Shown piece by piece: positions 44,133 through 51,250 of a stretch of 64,000 nt of DNA. The stretch is from Gemmatimonadota bacterium. GTDB taxonomy: Bacteria > Latescibacterota > UBA2968 > GCA-2709665. The translations under genes and the position numbers were made by a program. A model generated the notes under the pieces. The model was not told the DNA's origin. It did not search any database and saw only the letters and a list, made by a program, of their open reading frames with translations. The DNA lies in contig JAPPNU010000062.1 of NCBI GenBank assembly GCA_028873695.1, positions 193,057-257,056 on the forward strand, in the 5' to 3' direction. Position 1 is the stretch's first letter. Each line of letters starts with the position of its first letter.

Positions 44133-45209
44133 ATGAAGACATTTCTCGAAAGCCTGGAAGCATCCGGGCCGCTGGTTTACGACGGGGGATTCGGTTCGGA
44201 ACTGTTCAAAGGGCGCATCGAACTGACGAACAGCGCGCTCGCCAATGAATTGCATCCCGATGCTGTGGTCGATATCCATGCCGCCTATATTGAAGCGGGA
44301 ACCGACGTCATCGGGACCAACACCTTCGTGGCATCTCCGCTGCACCTGGAAATGGCGGGCAAAGCGGCGAACGATGCCGGGAAGATTGCCCGGCTGTCCG
44401 TGGAACACGCGAAAACGGCAGTCGAAAGGAGCGGCAGGGAGGTCCATATTGCCGGATCCGTCGGACCGTCTCCCGGCGCTATCGAGTCGGATGCCGGGGA
44501 CACGGTCTTCGGCATTGCCGACGCAAAGGTAAGGGCGGCGCACGAGCAGGTGATTCACGCCCTGGCGGATGCCGGAGTGGACCTGATTTGCATCGAGACC
44601 ATGTTCTCGGCAAAGGAGGCTGCCATTGCGGCGGACGTGGCCCGGAAGACCGGATTGCCCGTGGCGATCAATCTGACGTGCAAGTACACGAAGGACCGGA
44701 AGACGGGCGAGGTGGTCTACCGGACGGACTGGGGGCATTCAGCCGGAGATCTCCTGGATTTCCTTGGTTCCGGTGAGTTTTCGGACGGCGATGATCTTCT
44801 CGGGCACGTGCGGGTCGTCGGCATGAATTGCGGCGCCGAGACCCGGCGGGTGGAGCACACCGGAATGGCTTACGCGATCCACGGGGTACGGCAATTCCGC
44901 GAGGCGTTATCGTCGAGGGGAATCAACGGCGTCATGTTGATGGCCTATCCCAACGCGGGTCTGCCTCAACTTGAAAGGAAAACAGGCAGGACAACGTATA
45001 GCCTGACGGCGGACGATATGGCCGCGTTCGTTCCCGGTCTGATCGAAGCGGGCGCATCCATCATCGGAGGCTGCTGCGGGACGGGGCCGTTGCATATCCG
45101 GGCATTCCACAGGATGATGAACGGTGGGTTCGGGAAGGACAGGTATGGCAGGGATGCAAACGACGCCCGCGATCGGAAGAATGCCGGGGGCCGACACCGG
45201 GAAAGGTGA
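44133..45209 (+). CDS. Homocysteine S-methyltransferase family protein
   Basis: A 358-residue protein matching the homocysteine-binding module of MetH and BHMT. GPLVYDGGFGSELFK starts the barrel, VIGTNTFVASPLHL follows, and the zinc site appears as GMNCGAETR (first Cys) and SIIGGCCGTGPLHIRAF (Cys-Cys pair). It probably uses the methylated corrinoid or another methyl donor to make methionine. GAGGAGACGGGGAGG stands before the ATG. It belongs to the same run as the MTHFR and pterin genes, and the next start follows after 3 bases. Confidence 0.92.
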   Translation: MKTFLESLEASGPLVYDGGFGSELFKGRIELTNSALANELHPDAVVDIHAAYIEAGTDVIGTNTFVASPLHLEMAGKAANDAGKIARLSVEHAKTAVERSGREVHIAGSVGPSPGAIESDAGDTVFGIADAKVRAAHEQVIHALADAGVDLICIETMFSAKEAAIAADVARKTGLPVAINLTCKYTKDRKTGEVVYRTDWGHSAGDLLDFLGSGEFSDGDDLLGHVRVVGMNCGAETRRVEHTGMAYAIHGVRQFREALSSRGINGVMLMAYPNAGLPQLERKTGRTTYSLTADDMAAFVPGLIEAGASIIGGCCGTGPLHIRAFHRMMNGGFGKDRYGRDANDARDRKNAGGRHRER

Positions 45210-45212
45210 TCC

Positions 45213-45482
45213 GTGGCCGAATACCAGGTGCTTTACTGGAAGGGCATCCCCGCGCAGGTGCGGGTCTTCGACGGGAGGCGTCGTGTCGCCCGGCAGATGC
45301 CCCCGGAATTTCAGGAGGCGATAGACCGGCGCGCGATGAGGGAGGGTCTGGCCGGCACGGACGCGTACCTGGCGCACTGGCATTGGAGTGAGCGGCGGGA
45401 ACGGCCCGGCGATCCACAGACGGTACTGGATTCCGTGGTAGAGGAGCTCGAACGGGCTGACGACGATCAGGGCGGCAAATAA
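45213..45482 (+). CDS. Virulence_fact (PF13769-like) family small protein
   Basis: An 89-residue protein with GTG start, last gene of the cluster. MAEYQVLYWKGIPAQVRVFD at the N-terminus and the central AYLAHWHWSERRERPG match the short family labelled virulence factor in databases. Despite that name, its members commonly sit beside MTHFR and corrinoid genes. The function is unknown; I infer an accessory role in methyl transfer. A 22-bp stem terminator follows directly. Family recall is from memory and should be checked. Confidence 0.7.
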   Translation: MAEYQVLYWKGIPAQVRVFDGRRRVARQMPPEFQEAIDRRAMREGLAGTDAYLAHWHWSERRERPGDPQTVLDSVVEELERADDDQGGK

Positions 45483-45504
45483 TAGTGAGCAAACCCGGGT
45501 TGGA

Positions 45505-45549
45505 CCGAACGAAAAAGGAGCCGGAATTTCCGGCTCCTTTTTCGTTCGG
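45505..45549. terminator. Bidirectional terminator with a 22-bp perfect stem
   Basis: Arms 45505-45526 and 45528-45549 are exact complements, separated by one T (effective loop AATTT). Each arm contains AAAAA or TTTTT, giving a T run on both strands. It lies between the convergent C1 cluster and GHMP kinase gene and should stop both. Confidence 0.93.
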
Positions 45550-45567
45550 CGTCGATAGGACGTATAT

Positions 45568-47151
45568 CTACAACACCCCTGCCCCCTGGACCGGAAACGC
45601 GACCGTGAGTCTTTCCGGGATCCCGCGCGGCTCGTAGTATCGCGCCCGCATGGCTTCGATGATAGCGTCTACGCCTCCTGACTCGACGAGGACCATCATG
45701 CTGCCGCCCAGGCCGGCGCCGGAAATCTGCGCGCCCACCGCTCCCGTATCCATTGCAACGTCGACCATCTCGTCGATTTCCGGGATGCTGCAGTTGTAGT
45801 CGCCCGGCTGGAGGTGCAGGTCTTTCTCAGGGTCGAATCGGGGCGCGTCCAGGTCGATACGGTCGCCGTCGTGAGAGACGTTCATCAACTGCCCGTACAG
45901 GTCCACGCGATTCCTGTTCAGCACGTCCTTGAGATTCCTGCTTCTCGCGGATTCGGCGATACCGTACGTAATGACCATGCGGACCTGGTATCCGCCGGTC
46001 GGTTCATCGTGGGTGGCGAATTGCTGTTTGAAAAATGCTTTCCGGTCCGGTAGCTGGCGCAGGAGCCCACGCCGGTCGATCCGTTCCGGCAGGGATTGTA
46101 TCAGCGCGTAGATTTCGGTTTGGTCGAGACATTCGATAACGTCGCCGAGGTGGAACTTTTTCTCGATATCCAGGTCCATCCTGGCCGCCGCGACGCCCCG
46201 GATCGCATCGGGGTGGCGCGCTTCGAGATAGCTTCGGAGAAATACCTCTCCGATTTCGTACGTCGCCGTCTTCTCGTTGAATTTCTGCCCCGCGCCGCCG
46301 GTCTTGTTCGCCTGTATGCCCGAGTCGAAGATGATGATCTGATAACCGTCCGGGAACGGTAGGTAGGCGTCGATCATCAATTCCGGCAGGGTCTTCATGT
46401 GGGTGATCTTACCCAGTCGCCCGCACTTGATCGCAGCATGGTCGCCGAAACCGCCGCGCGTGCCCACGTACCATTCCGCGGTGCCCGCGTACCTCACGAA
46501 CTGCCCGTCGTCCAGGTCGATATCGTTGATATGTGTCATGATTTCGGTCGTCGCGACGATAACCGCGGACGAAGAGCTCAGGCCGCCCATGTCGGGAAGG
46601 CTGCTGCCCATCACGCCGTTGAAGCCTCTGAATTGTCGCTCCGGATAGCGGGTGTAGAGGTAGGCCGGCGGCGCCTGCAGCTTGGTGACCCAGTCTTCGT
46701 TCACGCCGGCGGCCCTGCGTTCGTCGGTTTTCTCCTGCGTCCAGTCCAGCCACTCGGCGTCCGAACGGATTGCCCCTTCCGGACAGATATCGGACAAACG
46801 GAATCGACGGGTTCCGTAGGCCGGATCCAGATTGCGGACTTCCACGCGGTCGTCGTCTCTACGGGAGAAACAGATGAGAATCTCTTTGTCGAGCGAGATC
46901 GGGTTGATGAAGGCGCCCCGGTGGTCGGCGTGCATGCCCACCGTGTTCAGCCTGCCCGGCGCCCTGACAAAGCTGACGTCCCTTTCGCCGTAGGCCTCGC
47001 TGAATCGAGTCACGGTTTCCAGCAGGGCGCCGAGACGTTCTTCGATCCGGTCAGGATTGTCGCCGTAGACGGACTGAAGGCTGGCGATCAGACCCCTGTC
47101 GCGGCTGCGAATCGCCCTGTCCCATTCATTCGTATTCTTCTGGCCAATCAT
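45568..47151 (-). CDS. GHMP-family sugar kinase (galactokinase-like)
   Basis: About 527 residues from the ATG at 47151, which has GGGAGG 9 bases upstream; the frame is open to 47193. The galactokinase-type signature is RAPGRLNTVGMHADHRGAF (sugar-binding) and the GHMP ATP loop is DMGGLSSSSAVIVA. The C-terminal motif SGAGLGGSMMVLVE is also present. It is over 100 residues longer than E. coli GalK (382), with an N-terminal helical extension of 60 residues and an insertion in the middle. It probably phosphorylates a sugar at C1 in the cytoplasm. Downstream-facing neighbours on the same strand are a beta-helix protein and an IMPase-like phosphatase. Confidence 0.9.
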   Translation of the reverse strand: MIGQKNTNEWDRAIRSRDRGLIASLQSVYGDNPDRIEERLGALLETVTRFSEAYGERDVSFVRAPGRLNTVGMHADHRGAFINPISLDKEILICFSRRDDDRVEVRNLDPAYGTRRFRLSDICPEGAIRSDAEWLDWTQEKTDERRAAGVNEDWVTKLQAPPAYLYTRYPERQFRGFNGVMGSSLPDMGGLSSSSAVIVATTEIMTHINDIDLDDGQFVRYAGTAEWYVGTRGGFGDHAAIKCGRLGKITHMKTLPELMIDAYLPFPDGYQIIIFDSGIQANKTGGAGQKFNEKTATYEIGEVFLRSYLEARHPDAIRGVAAARMDLDIEKKFHLGDVIECLDQTEIYALIQSLPERIDRRGLLRQLPDRKAFFKQQFATHDEPTGGYQVRMVITYGIAESARSRNLKDVLNRNRVDLYGQLMNVSHDGDRIDLDAPRFDPEKDLHLQPGDYNCSIPEIDEMVDVAMDTGAVGAQISGAGLGGSMMVLVESGGVDAIIEAMRARYYEPRGIPERLTVAFPVQGAGVL

Positions 47152-47280
47152 ACGGCTATCCTCCCGGAGTCGCGCGTCGGGAAACGGACTCATTCAGTCG
47201 GCCGAGTGAAATTGATTCCGACGTTACCAAGGCGGCTGGATTGTATGAATAAGGCGACCCCGCCAAAGGAATTTAAAAAG

Positions 47281-47319
47281 AAAAAGACAACGCCTCCGAT
47301 GGACTCGAGAAGCGTTGTC
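47281..47319 (-). terminator. Terminator after the beta-helix gene (minus strand)
   Basis: On the minus strand, GACAACGCTTC pairs with GAGGCGTTGTC (11 bp, one G-T) and is followed by TTTTTCTTTTT. It lies 27 bases after the stop, so the kinase gene downstream needs read-through or its own promoter in 47152-47280. Confidence 0.8.
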
Positions 47320-47345
47320 GTTCTAATGCGGGGCGGGAAGTCGAA

Positions 47346-48317
47346 TTACAGCTTGTCAGGATCGAAGATGCCTTTCTGCGTATCCACGACGCGCTCAGAG
47401 CGAGTCTTGAACATCGTGCCCGCCGGATAATAGCCGGCCTTGACGTAGGCGAGGCCGTAGGAGATGCACATCGGCCCCAGCAAGGTTCCGGGATCCGTGA
47501 GGGACTCGCAGGCCAACTGCGTCCTGTCGCCGAGTACGACGCCCATTTTGGAACCGCCCAGGTCGTACCACGTGTCGTTGATTTCAACCTTCAGGTTGAC
47601 GCGTTTGTCCCGTTCCCGAACGCCCTGGATTATGCCCAGGTTCGCGGCCGTGGCCTGGTTGCCGAAGTGGGTGGCATACCCGCAGAGGCTGTCGCCGAGA
47701 TACGAGGGATGGGGGAAATTGGCCTCGTCGAGCATGAGGACGTTCTTGAGTTCGCCGCGGATGGCGTTGTCACCGTGTTTCTTGTGGCCGCCCAGAACGA
47801 TGTTGCCTCTAAGATAGGCGCCTTGCCGGATATCGTTATTCGGTCCGATGATTGTGGGACCCTTGACGCCGGCCGTCGGTTCTATTACGGCGCCGGAGCC
47901 GACGTAGATATCCCCGCCGTCCAGGTAGATCACGGCCCCGACCACCTTTGCGCCGCTCGCGACGTAAAGCGTATGGCCTTCTCCATCGAGCGCGCCGTGT
48001 ACGAAGAGCGGTTCGCAGACGGCGCCGGGCTCGACCAGCACCGTGTAGTTCCCAACGCCCGTCAGGCCGGTGCGTTCTTCCACGCCCTCAGCCGAGCCGA
48101 TTTTTTCGGCCAGCCACTCTGTGGCGTACTTTTCAATGCCGTCTTTGCCGATGAGATCCACGACCGACCGGGCGCCGTCGACCAGCGACCGGTGTTCGAA
48201 CGGGTATCTGTCGAGGTCGAAAAAGTTGGACGGTCTCAACTCGGCCGGGACCTCGTCAGCCGCCAGTTCGGTAACGATGACCGGATTGTCCTTCGTGCCG
48301 GTTCCGTTAATGGCCAT
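47346..48317 (-). CDS. Left-handed beta-helix (LbetaH) protein, GlmU C-domain-like
   Basis: A 323-residue protein. The centre (about residues 90-200) has hexapeptide repeats: LVEPGAVCEPLFVHG, LYVASGAKVVGAVIYL, YVGSGAVIEPTAGV, IIGPNNDIRQGAYLRG. The later GYATHFGNQATAANLGI resembles the acyl-acceptor region of GlmU and related sugar nucleotidyltransferases. The usual N-terminal nucleotidyltransferase domain is missing; instead there are 85 unrelated residues (LRPSNFFDLDRYPFEH). It may bind or acylate a sugar phosphate. It follows the phosphatase gene by 3 bases. Confidence 0.8.
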   Translation of the reverse strand: MAINGTGTKDNPVIVTELAADEVPAELRPSNFFDLDRYPFEHRSLVDGARSVVDLIGKDGIEKYATEWLAEKIGSAEGVEERTGLTGVGNYTVLVEPGAVCEPLFVHGALDGEGHTLYVASGAKVVGAVIYLDGGDIYVGSGAVIEPTAGVKGPTIIGPNNDIRQGAYLRGNIVLGGHKKHGDNAIRGELKNVLMLDEANFPHPSYLGDSLCGYATHFGNQATAANLGIIQGVRERDKRVNLKVEINDTWYDLGGSKMGVVLGDRTQLACESLTDPGTLLGPMCISYGLAYVKAGYYPAGTMFKTRSERVVDTQKGIFDPDKL

Positions 48318-48320
48318 TGC

Positions 48321-49268
48321 CTATTCCTTTCTGCATTCCGCGATTTTTTCGAGGGTTTGATCGTGCAGGCTCTGCGTCCGGCTGACCAGGACGTCGAAGA
48401 CCGTTTCGTAATCTTCCGTGGGCGTCACCACTTCGTTTCCGTCGAAATCTGAAACGATCAGACCGGCCTGTTCCGCAATGGCGATCCCGGAGAAGACGTC
48501 GACATAGGGCTGCTGCCTGGCAAAATAGACGTCGATCTGCCCGGCCGCCGCCTCTGCAAATGCGTACGGGCCGCCGTTGGGATGGAGCATTTTGAAGGCA
48601 TCGATGACCGGCCTGTACTCATCGATGAGCGGCATGAGGAACTTGGCCGGTTTCAGCAGGTACGATTCGACACAGGCGTCATCCAGCCCGGACGCGGGTG
48701 CTCCGTGCCGTTCCCTGCGATAGCTCTCGTTCAGCCGTTCCACGCCGGTCAAAGCGTTTCCGTCCAGCCTGGCCAGGAAGGCGCCGTTTCCGTTGGCGAA
48801 GGCAAGGTCTCTGTTGAAGACGTCGCCGGTGACGGACGTCAGGTGATTGAAGGCGGCGTCGAAGAGCGCAAGGGAACTGTATTGCATGAACGGCAGCCCT
48901 CTCTTGTACAGCCAACTGCCGTCGAACGGATCTGAAACGCCGTAGATCTTTTCGCCTTCCTTGCCGCCGGTAAGGTCCACCATTCCGGCTTCCTCGGAAA
49001 GCAGTACGACCGGATGCGTGCTCTCCTTGAGCCTGCCGATATATGCGCCTTCCGCGGCCTCGTCCACACCGAAAATCTCGGCGTCCCAGTTCTTGTAGTC
49101 GCCCTCCCGGGTTCGGATGACCATGGAGCCGCTGGCATCGCCCTGTAAATCGTGCAGAATATCCAGGGTCTCGGCCACAATGGCGAGGGCGAGAGTCGTG
49201 TGTTCGTCAACATTATCGGTTCTACTGAAGTTGTTGATTCTATTTTCGAAAACCTGATCGTCACCCAT
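48321..49268 (-). CDS. Inositol-monophosphatase-family phosphatase
   Basis: A 315-residue Mg-dependent phosphatase. The metal-binding acids are in VVLLSEEAG and SDPFDGSWLYKRG (DPxDGS), and the third site is in QPYVDVFSGIAIAEQAG. This fold covers inositol monophosphatase, fructose bisphosphatase and CysQ. Phe-Asp-Gly-Ser instead of Ile-Asp-Gly-Thr is a small variation. First gene of a three-gene minus unit with the beta-helix protein and the sugar kinase. The three may interconvert a phosphorylated sugar; the exact sugar is not readable. Confidence 0.87.
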   Translation of the reverse strand: MGDDQVFENRINNFSRTDNVDEHTTLALAIVAETLDILHDLQGDASGSMVIRTREGDYKNWDAEIFGVDEAAEGAYIGRLKESTHPVVLLSEEAGMVDLTGGKEGEKIYGVSDPFDGSWLYKRGLPFMQYSSLALFDAAFNHLTSVTGDVFNRDLAFANGNGAFLARLDGNALTGVERLNESYRRERHGAPASGLDDACVESYLLKPAKFLMPLIDEYRPVIDAFKMLHPNGGPYAFAEAAAGQIDVYFARQQPYVDVFSGIAIAEQAGLIVSDFDGNEVVTPTEDYETVFDVLVSRTQSLHDQTLEKIAECRKE

Positions 49269-49521
49269 TCGTGACCCCTTCGGCGTAAAGTAATTAAATT
49301 TATGTTTTTACGGGACTAATGTGACTGATTTCAGGGCTGGATCAAACAGTCAATGAGTATACCATATTCACCCGGGGTTGTCAAGTCAAAACATATTGCG
49401 GAACGGGTGCGCGGGTGTTATCGTTAGGCGGCGGTGCCCCCCGCGCCACGCACACAGAGCTATCAGCTATCAGCCGTCAGCTAAAACAAAAAGCAAAGCC
49501 GAAAACCAAAATCCCCTGTTC

Positions 49522-49583
49522 CCCAAATTCCCTGCCTACGGCGTGTTCCTTTTGAAGCGACCAAAAGGAACCAAAAGTCGCCG
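49522..49583. repeat. Extragenic repeat with hairpin, copy B
   Basis: Identical over 62 bases to 36283-36344. The second block of the repeat (GCGCGGGGCCTGCC, TATGCAT) resumes at 49752-49783, after the inserted element. Confidence 0.88.
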
Positions 49584-49593
49584 TACGTGTCCC

Positions 49594-49741
49594 GTCCCGG
49601 AAATATGTTACCATTCATCCGCCGATCCATCCCGTCTGGCTGCGTTGCCCTCTCTCGCCGACCTTGCCCAGGTCGTCTCGCTCAGGCGTCTTGCCAGCCA
49701 GGCGACTCGGCGACCGAATTACGGCAATCTATTTCCGGGAC
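49594..49741. mobile_element. 148-bp inverted-repeat element nested in repeat copy B
   Basis: Ends in perfect 12-bp inverted repeats, GTCCCGGAAATA (49594-49605) and TATTTCCGGGAC (49730-49741). It sits exactly in the segment that separates two blocks adjacent in copy A. No coding capacity. Different ends from the 160-bp element. Confidence 0.75.
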
Positions 49742-49946
49742 AGAACACAAAGCGCGGGGCCTGCCATATGCATAGCGCGAATAGCCTCACGGGATGCACT
49801 CGGTCCTCTGTCCTGCCGACTTCGGAGGCAGTCCAGTCTTCGGCGCTGGACGGATCCGCGCGCTCTGCTTTGGTAGCGCTTGGGACCGGTATCGTGATAG
49901 ACAACCGTCGGCCAATTCTGAGTGCAAGCAGCGATTGGTATGTGTT

Positions 49947-49976
49947 TGTAGGGGCGACCGGCCGGTCGCCCCTACA
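49947..49976. repeat. Perfect 30-bp palindrome
   Basis: TGTAGGGGCGACCGG and its exact complement joined without a spacer. A related, imperfect hairpin is found at 41347-41370. It lies 110 bases before the nagA start and may be an extragenic palindrome of REP type. Confidence 0.85.
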
Positions 49977-50086
49977 CAGGCATCAGAAGCGCGGGTGTTC
50001 TCCCCCCGGCCCCTTAAGAGCCGTTAGACAGTAGGAGGGGGAGGATCTCACCGTTTTACAGTGCAGTAAACGGAAAAGGAGTAACA

Positions 50087-51250
50087 ATGGTTCTTCGCGG
50101 GAAGATTGTGGGGACGGATACACCCGTGTCGGTATCTATCGAAGACGGCACAATCACAGGCATCGAAGACGAGGGACCTGTGGCATTCGGTGGCGACGAG
50201 GTGTGGATCTCGCCCGGGATTTTCGACGTTCAGGTCAACGGCGCCGGCGGGATCAACTACAGTTCCGGAGACCTGACGGTGGAGCGCGTACTCCAGGCCT
50301 GCCAGTGGCCGTACCGGGCCGGAACGGCACTGTTCTGCCCCACCGTCACAACCTCCCCGGCGGAGCAGGCGATCGCGGGGTTGCGGACGCTGGCCCGGGC
50401 GTGCGAACAGTCGGCAGCCGCGAATGCGTCGTTTGTCGGTTTCCACGTGGAGGGGCCGTACATCGCGTCCGAAGACGGTCCGAGGGGGGCGCATCCCCTG
50501 GAGCATACGCGTGACCCGGACTGGGACGAGTTCCGCCGCTACCAGGATGCTGCGGGCGGCCGGATCAGGATTCTGACCCTCGCGCCCGAACGGGAGGGAT
50601 CGCTGGCCTTTATCGAGAAGGTCTCCGAAACCGGCGTCATCGTCGCCCTGGGGCATACGGGCGCCAGCCGGGCGCGGATCCGGGAGGCGGTGGCTGCAGG
50701 GGCGCGGATGTCCACCCACCTGGGCAACGGGGCGCACGCGGAGATTCCCCGCCACGACAACTATATCTGGGAGCAGCTTGCCGCGGACGATCTCTGGGCG
50801 GGGATCATCCCGGACGGGCATCATCTGCCGCCGCCGGTGCTGAAAAGCTTCTGCAGGGCCAAGCAGAAGGAGCGCATCTGTCTGGTCAGCGACGTGTCGT
50901 CCATCGCCGGGCTGCCGCCGGGCACCTACGGCCGGAGTTACGGGTCCGACGCGGTTGAGATACATGAGAACGGGAAGATTTCGCTGGCGGGCACGCCGTA
51001 TCTGGCCGGTGCGTCGCTGTTTCTGGATTACGGGATACCCAATATGGTGGCGTACACGGACGCCGCGCTGGCCGACGCGGTGGACATGGCATCCGTCAAT
51101 CCGGCGCGGCTGCTGGGCGTGGATGACCGGCTGGGACGCGTGTCGCCCGGGATGGAGGCCAGCCTTACGTTGTTCCGCTGGACGGAGGGACAGCGCGCGC
51201 TGTCCGTCGAGGCGACGATTGTCCGGGGTGAAATCGTCTATAAGGCGTGA
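50087..51250 (+). CDS. nagA: N-acetylglucosamine-6-phosphate deacetylase
   Basis: A 387-residue amidohydrolase that removes the acetyl group from GlcNAc-6-phosphate. Motifs: ISPGIFDVQVNGAGGINYS, FHVEGPYIASEDGPRGAHP (Glu metal ligand), VALGHTGASRARI (His), THLGNGAHAEIPRH (His) and LVSDVSSIAGLPPG (catalytic Asp). Length equals E. coli NagA (382). A GTAACA stretch gives a poor ribosome site, but AAAGGAG lies close (50077). It overlaps the recD2 start. No nagB or PTS is in the window. Confidence 0.93.
   Translation: MVLRGKIVGTDTPVSVSIEDGTITGIEDEGPVAFGGDEVWISPGIFDVQVNGAGGINYSSGDLTVERVLQACQWPYRAGTALFCPTVTTSPAEQAIAGLRTLARACEQSAAANASFVGFHVEGPYIASEDGPRGAHPLEHTRDPDWDEFRRYQDAAGGRIRILTLAPEREGSLAFIEKVSETGVIVALGHTGASRARIREAVAAGARMSTHLGNGAHAEIPRHDNYIWEQLAADDLWAGIIPDGHHLPPPVLKSFCRAKQKERICLVSDVSSIAGLPPGTYGRSYGSDAVEIHENGKISLAGTPYLAGASLFLDYGIPNMVAYTDAALADAVDMASVNPARLLGVDDRLGRVSPGMEASLTLFRWTEGQRALSVEATIVRGEIVYKA

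Larger units (their letters stand above)
49269..50086. other. Intergenic region with nested repeats
   Basis: About 820 bases without a gene. 49280-49380 is A+T-rich and probably holds the promoter of the minus unit. Then follow the extragenic repeat copy B (49522-49583 and 49752-49783), the 148-bp inverted-repeat element between its two parts, and a perfect palindrome at 49947-49976. Confidence 0.7.
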
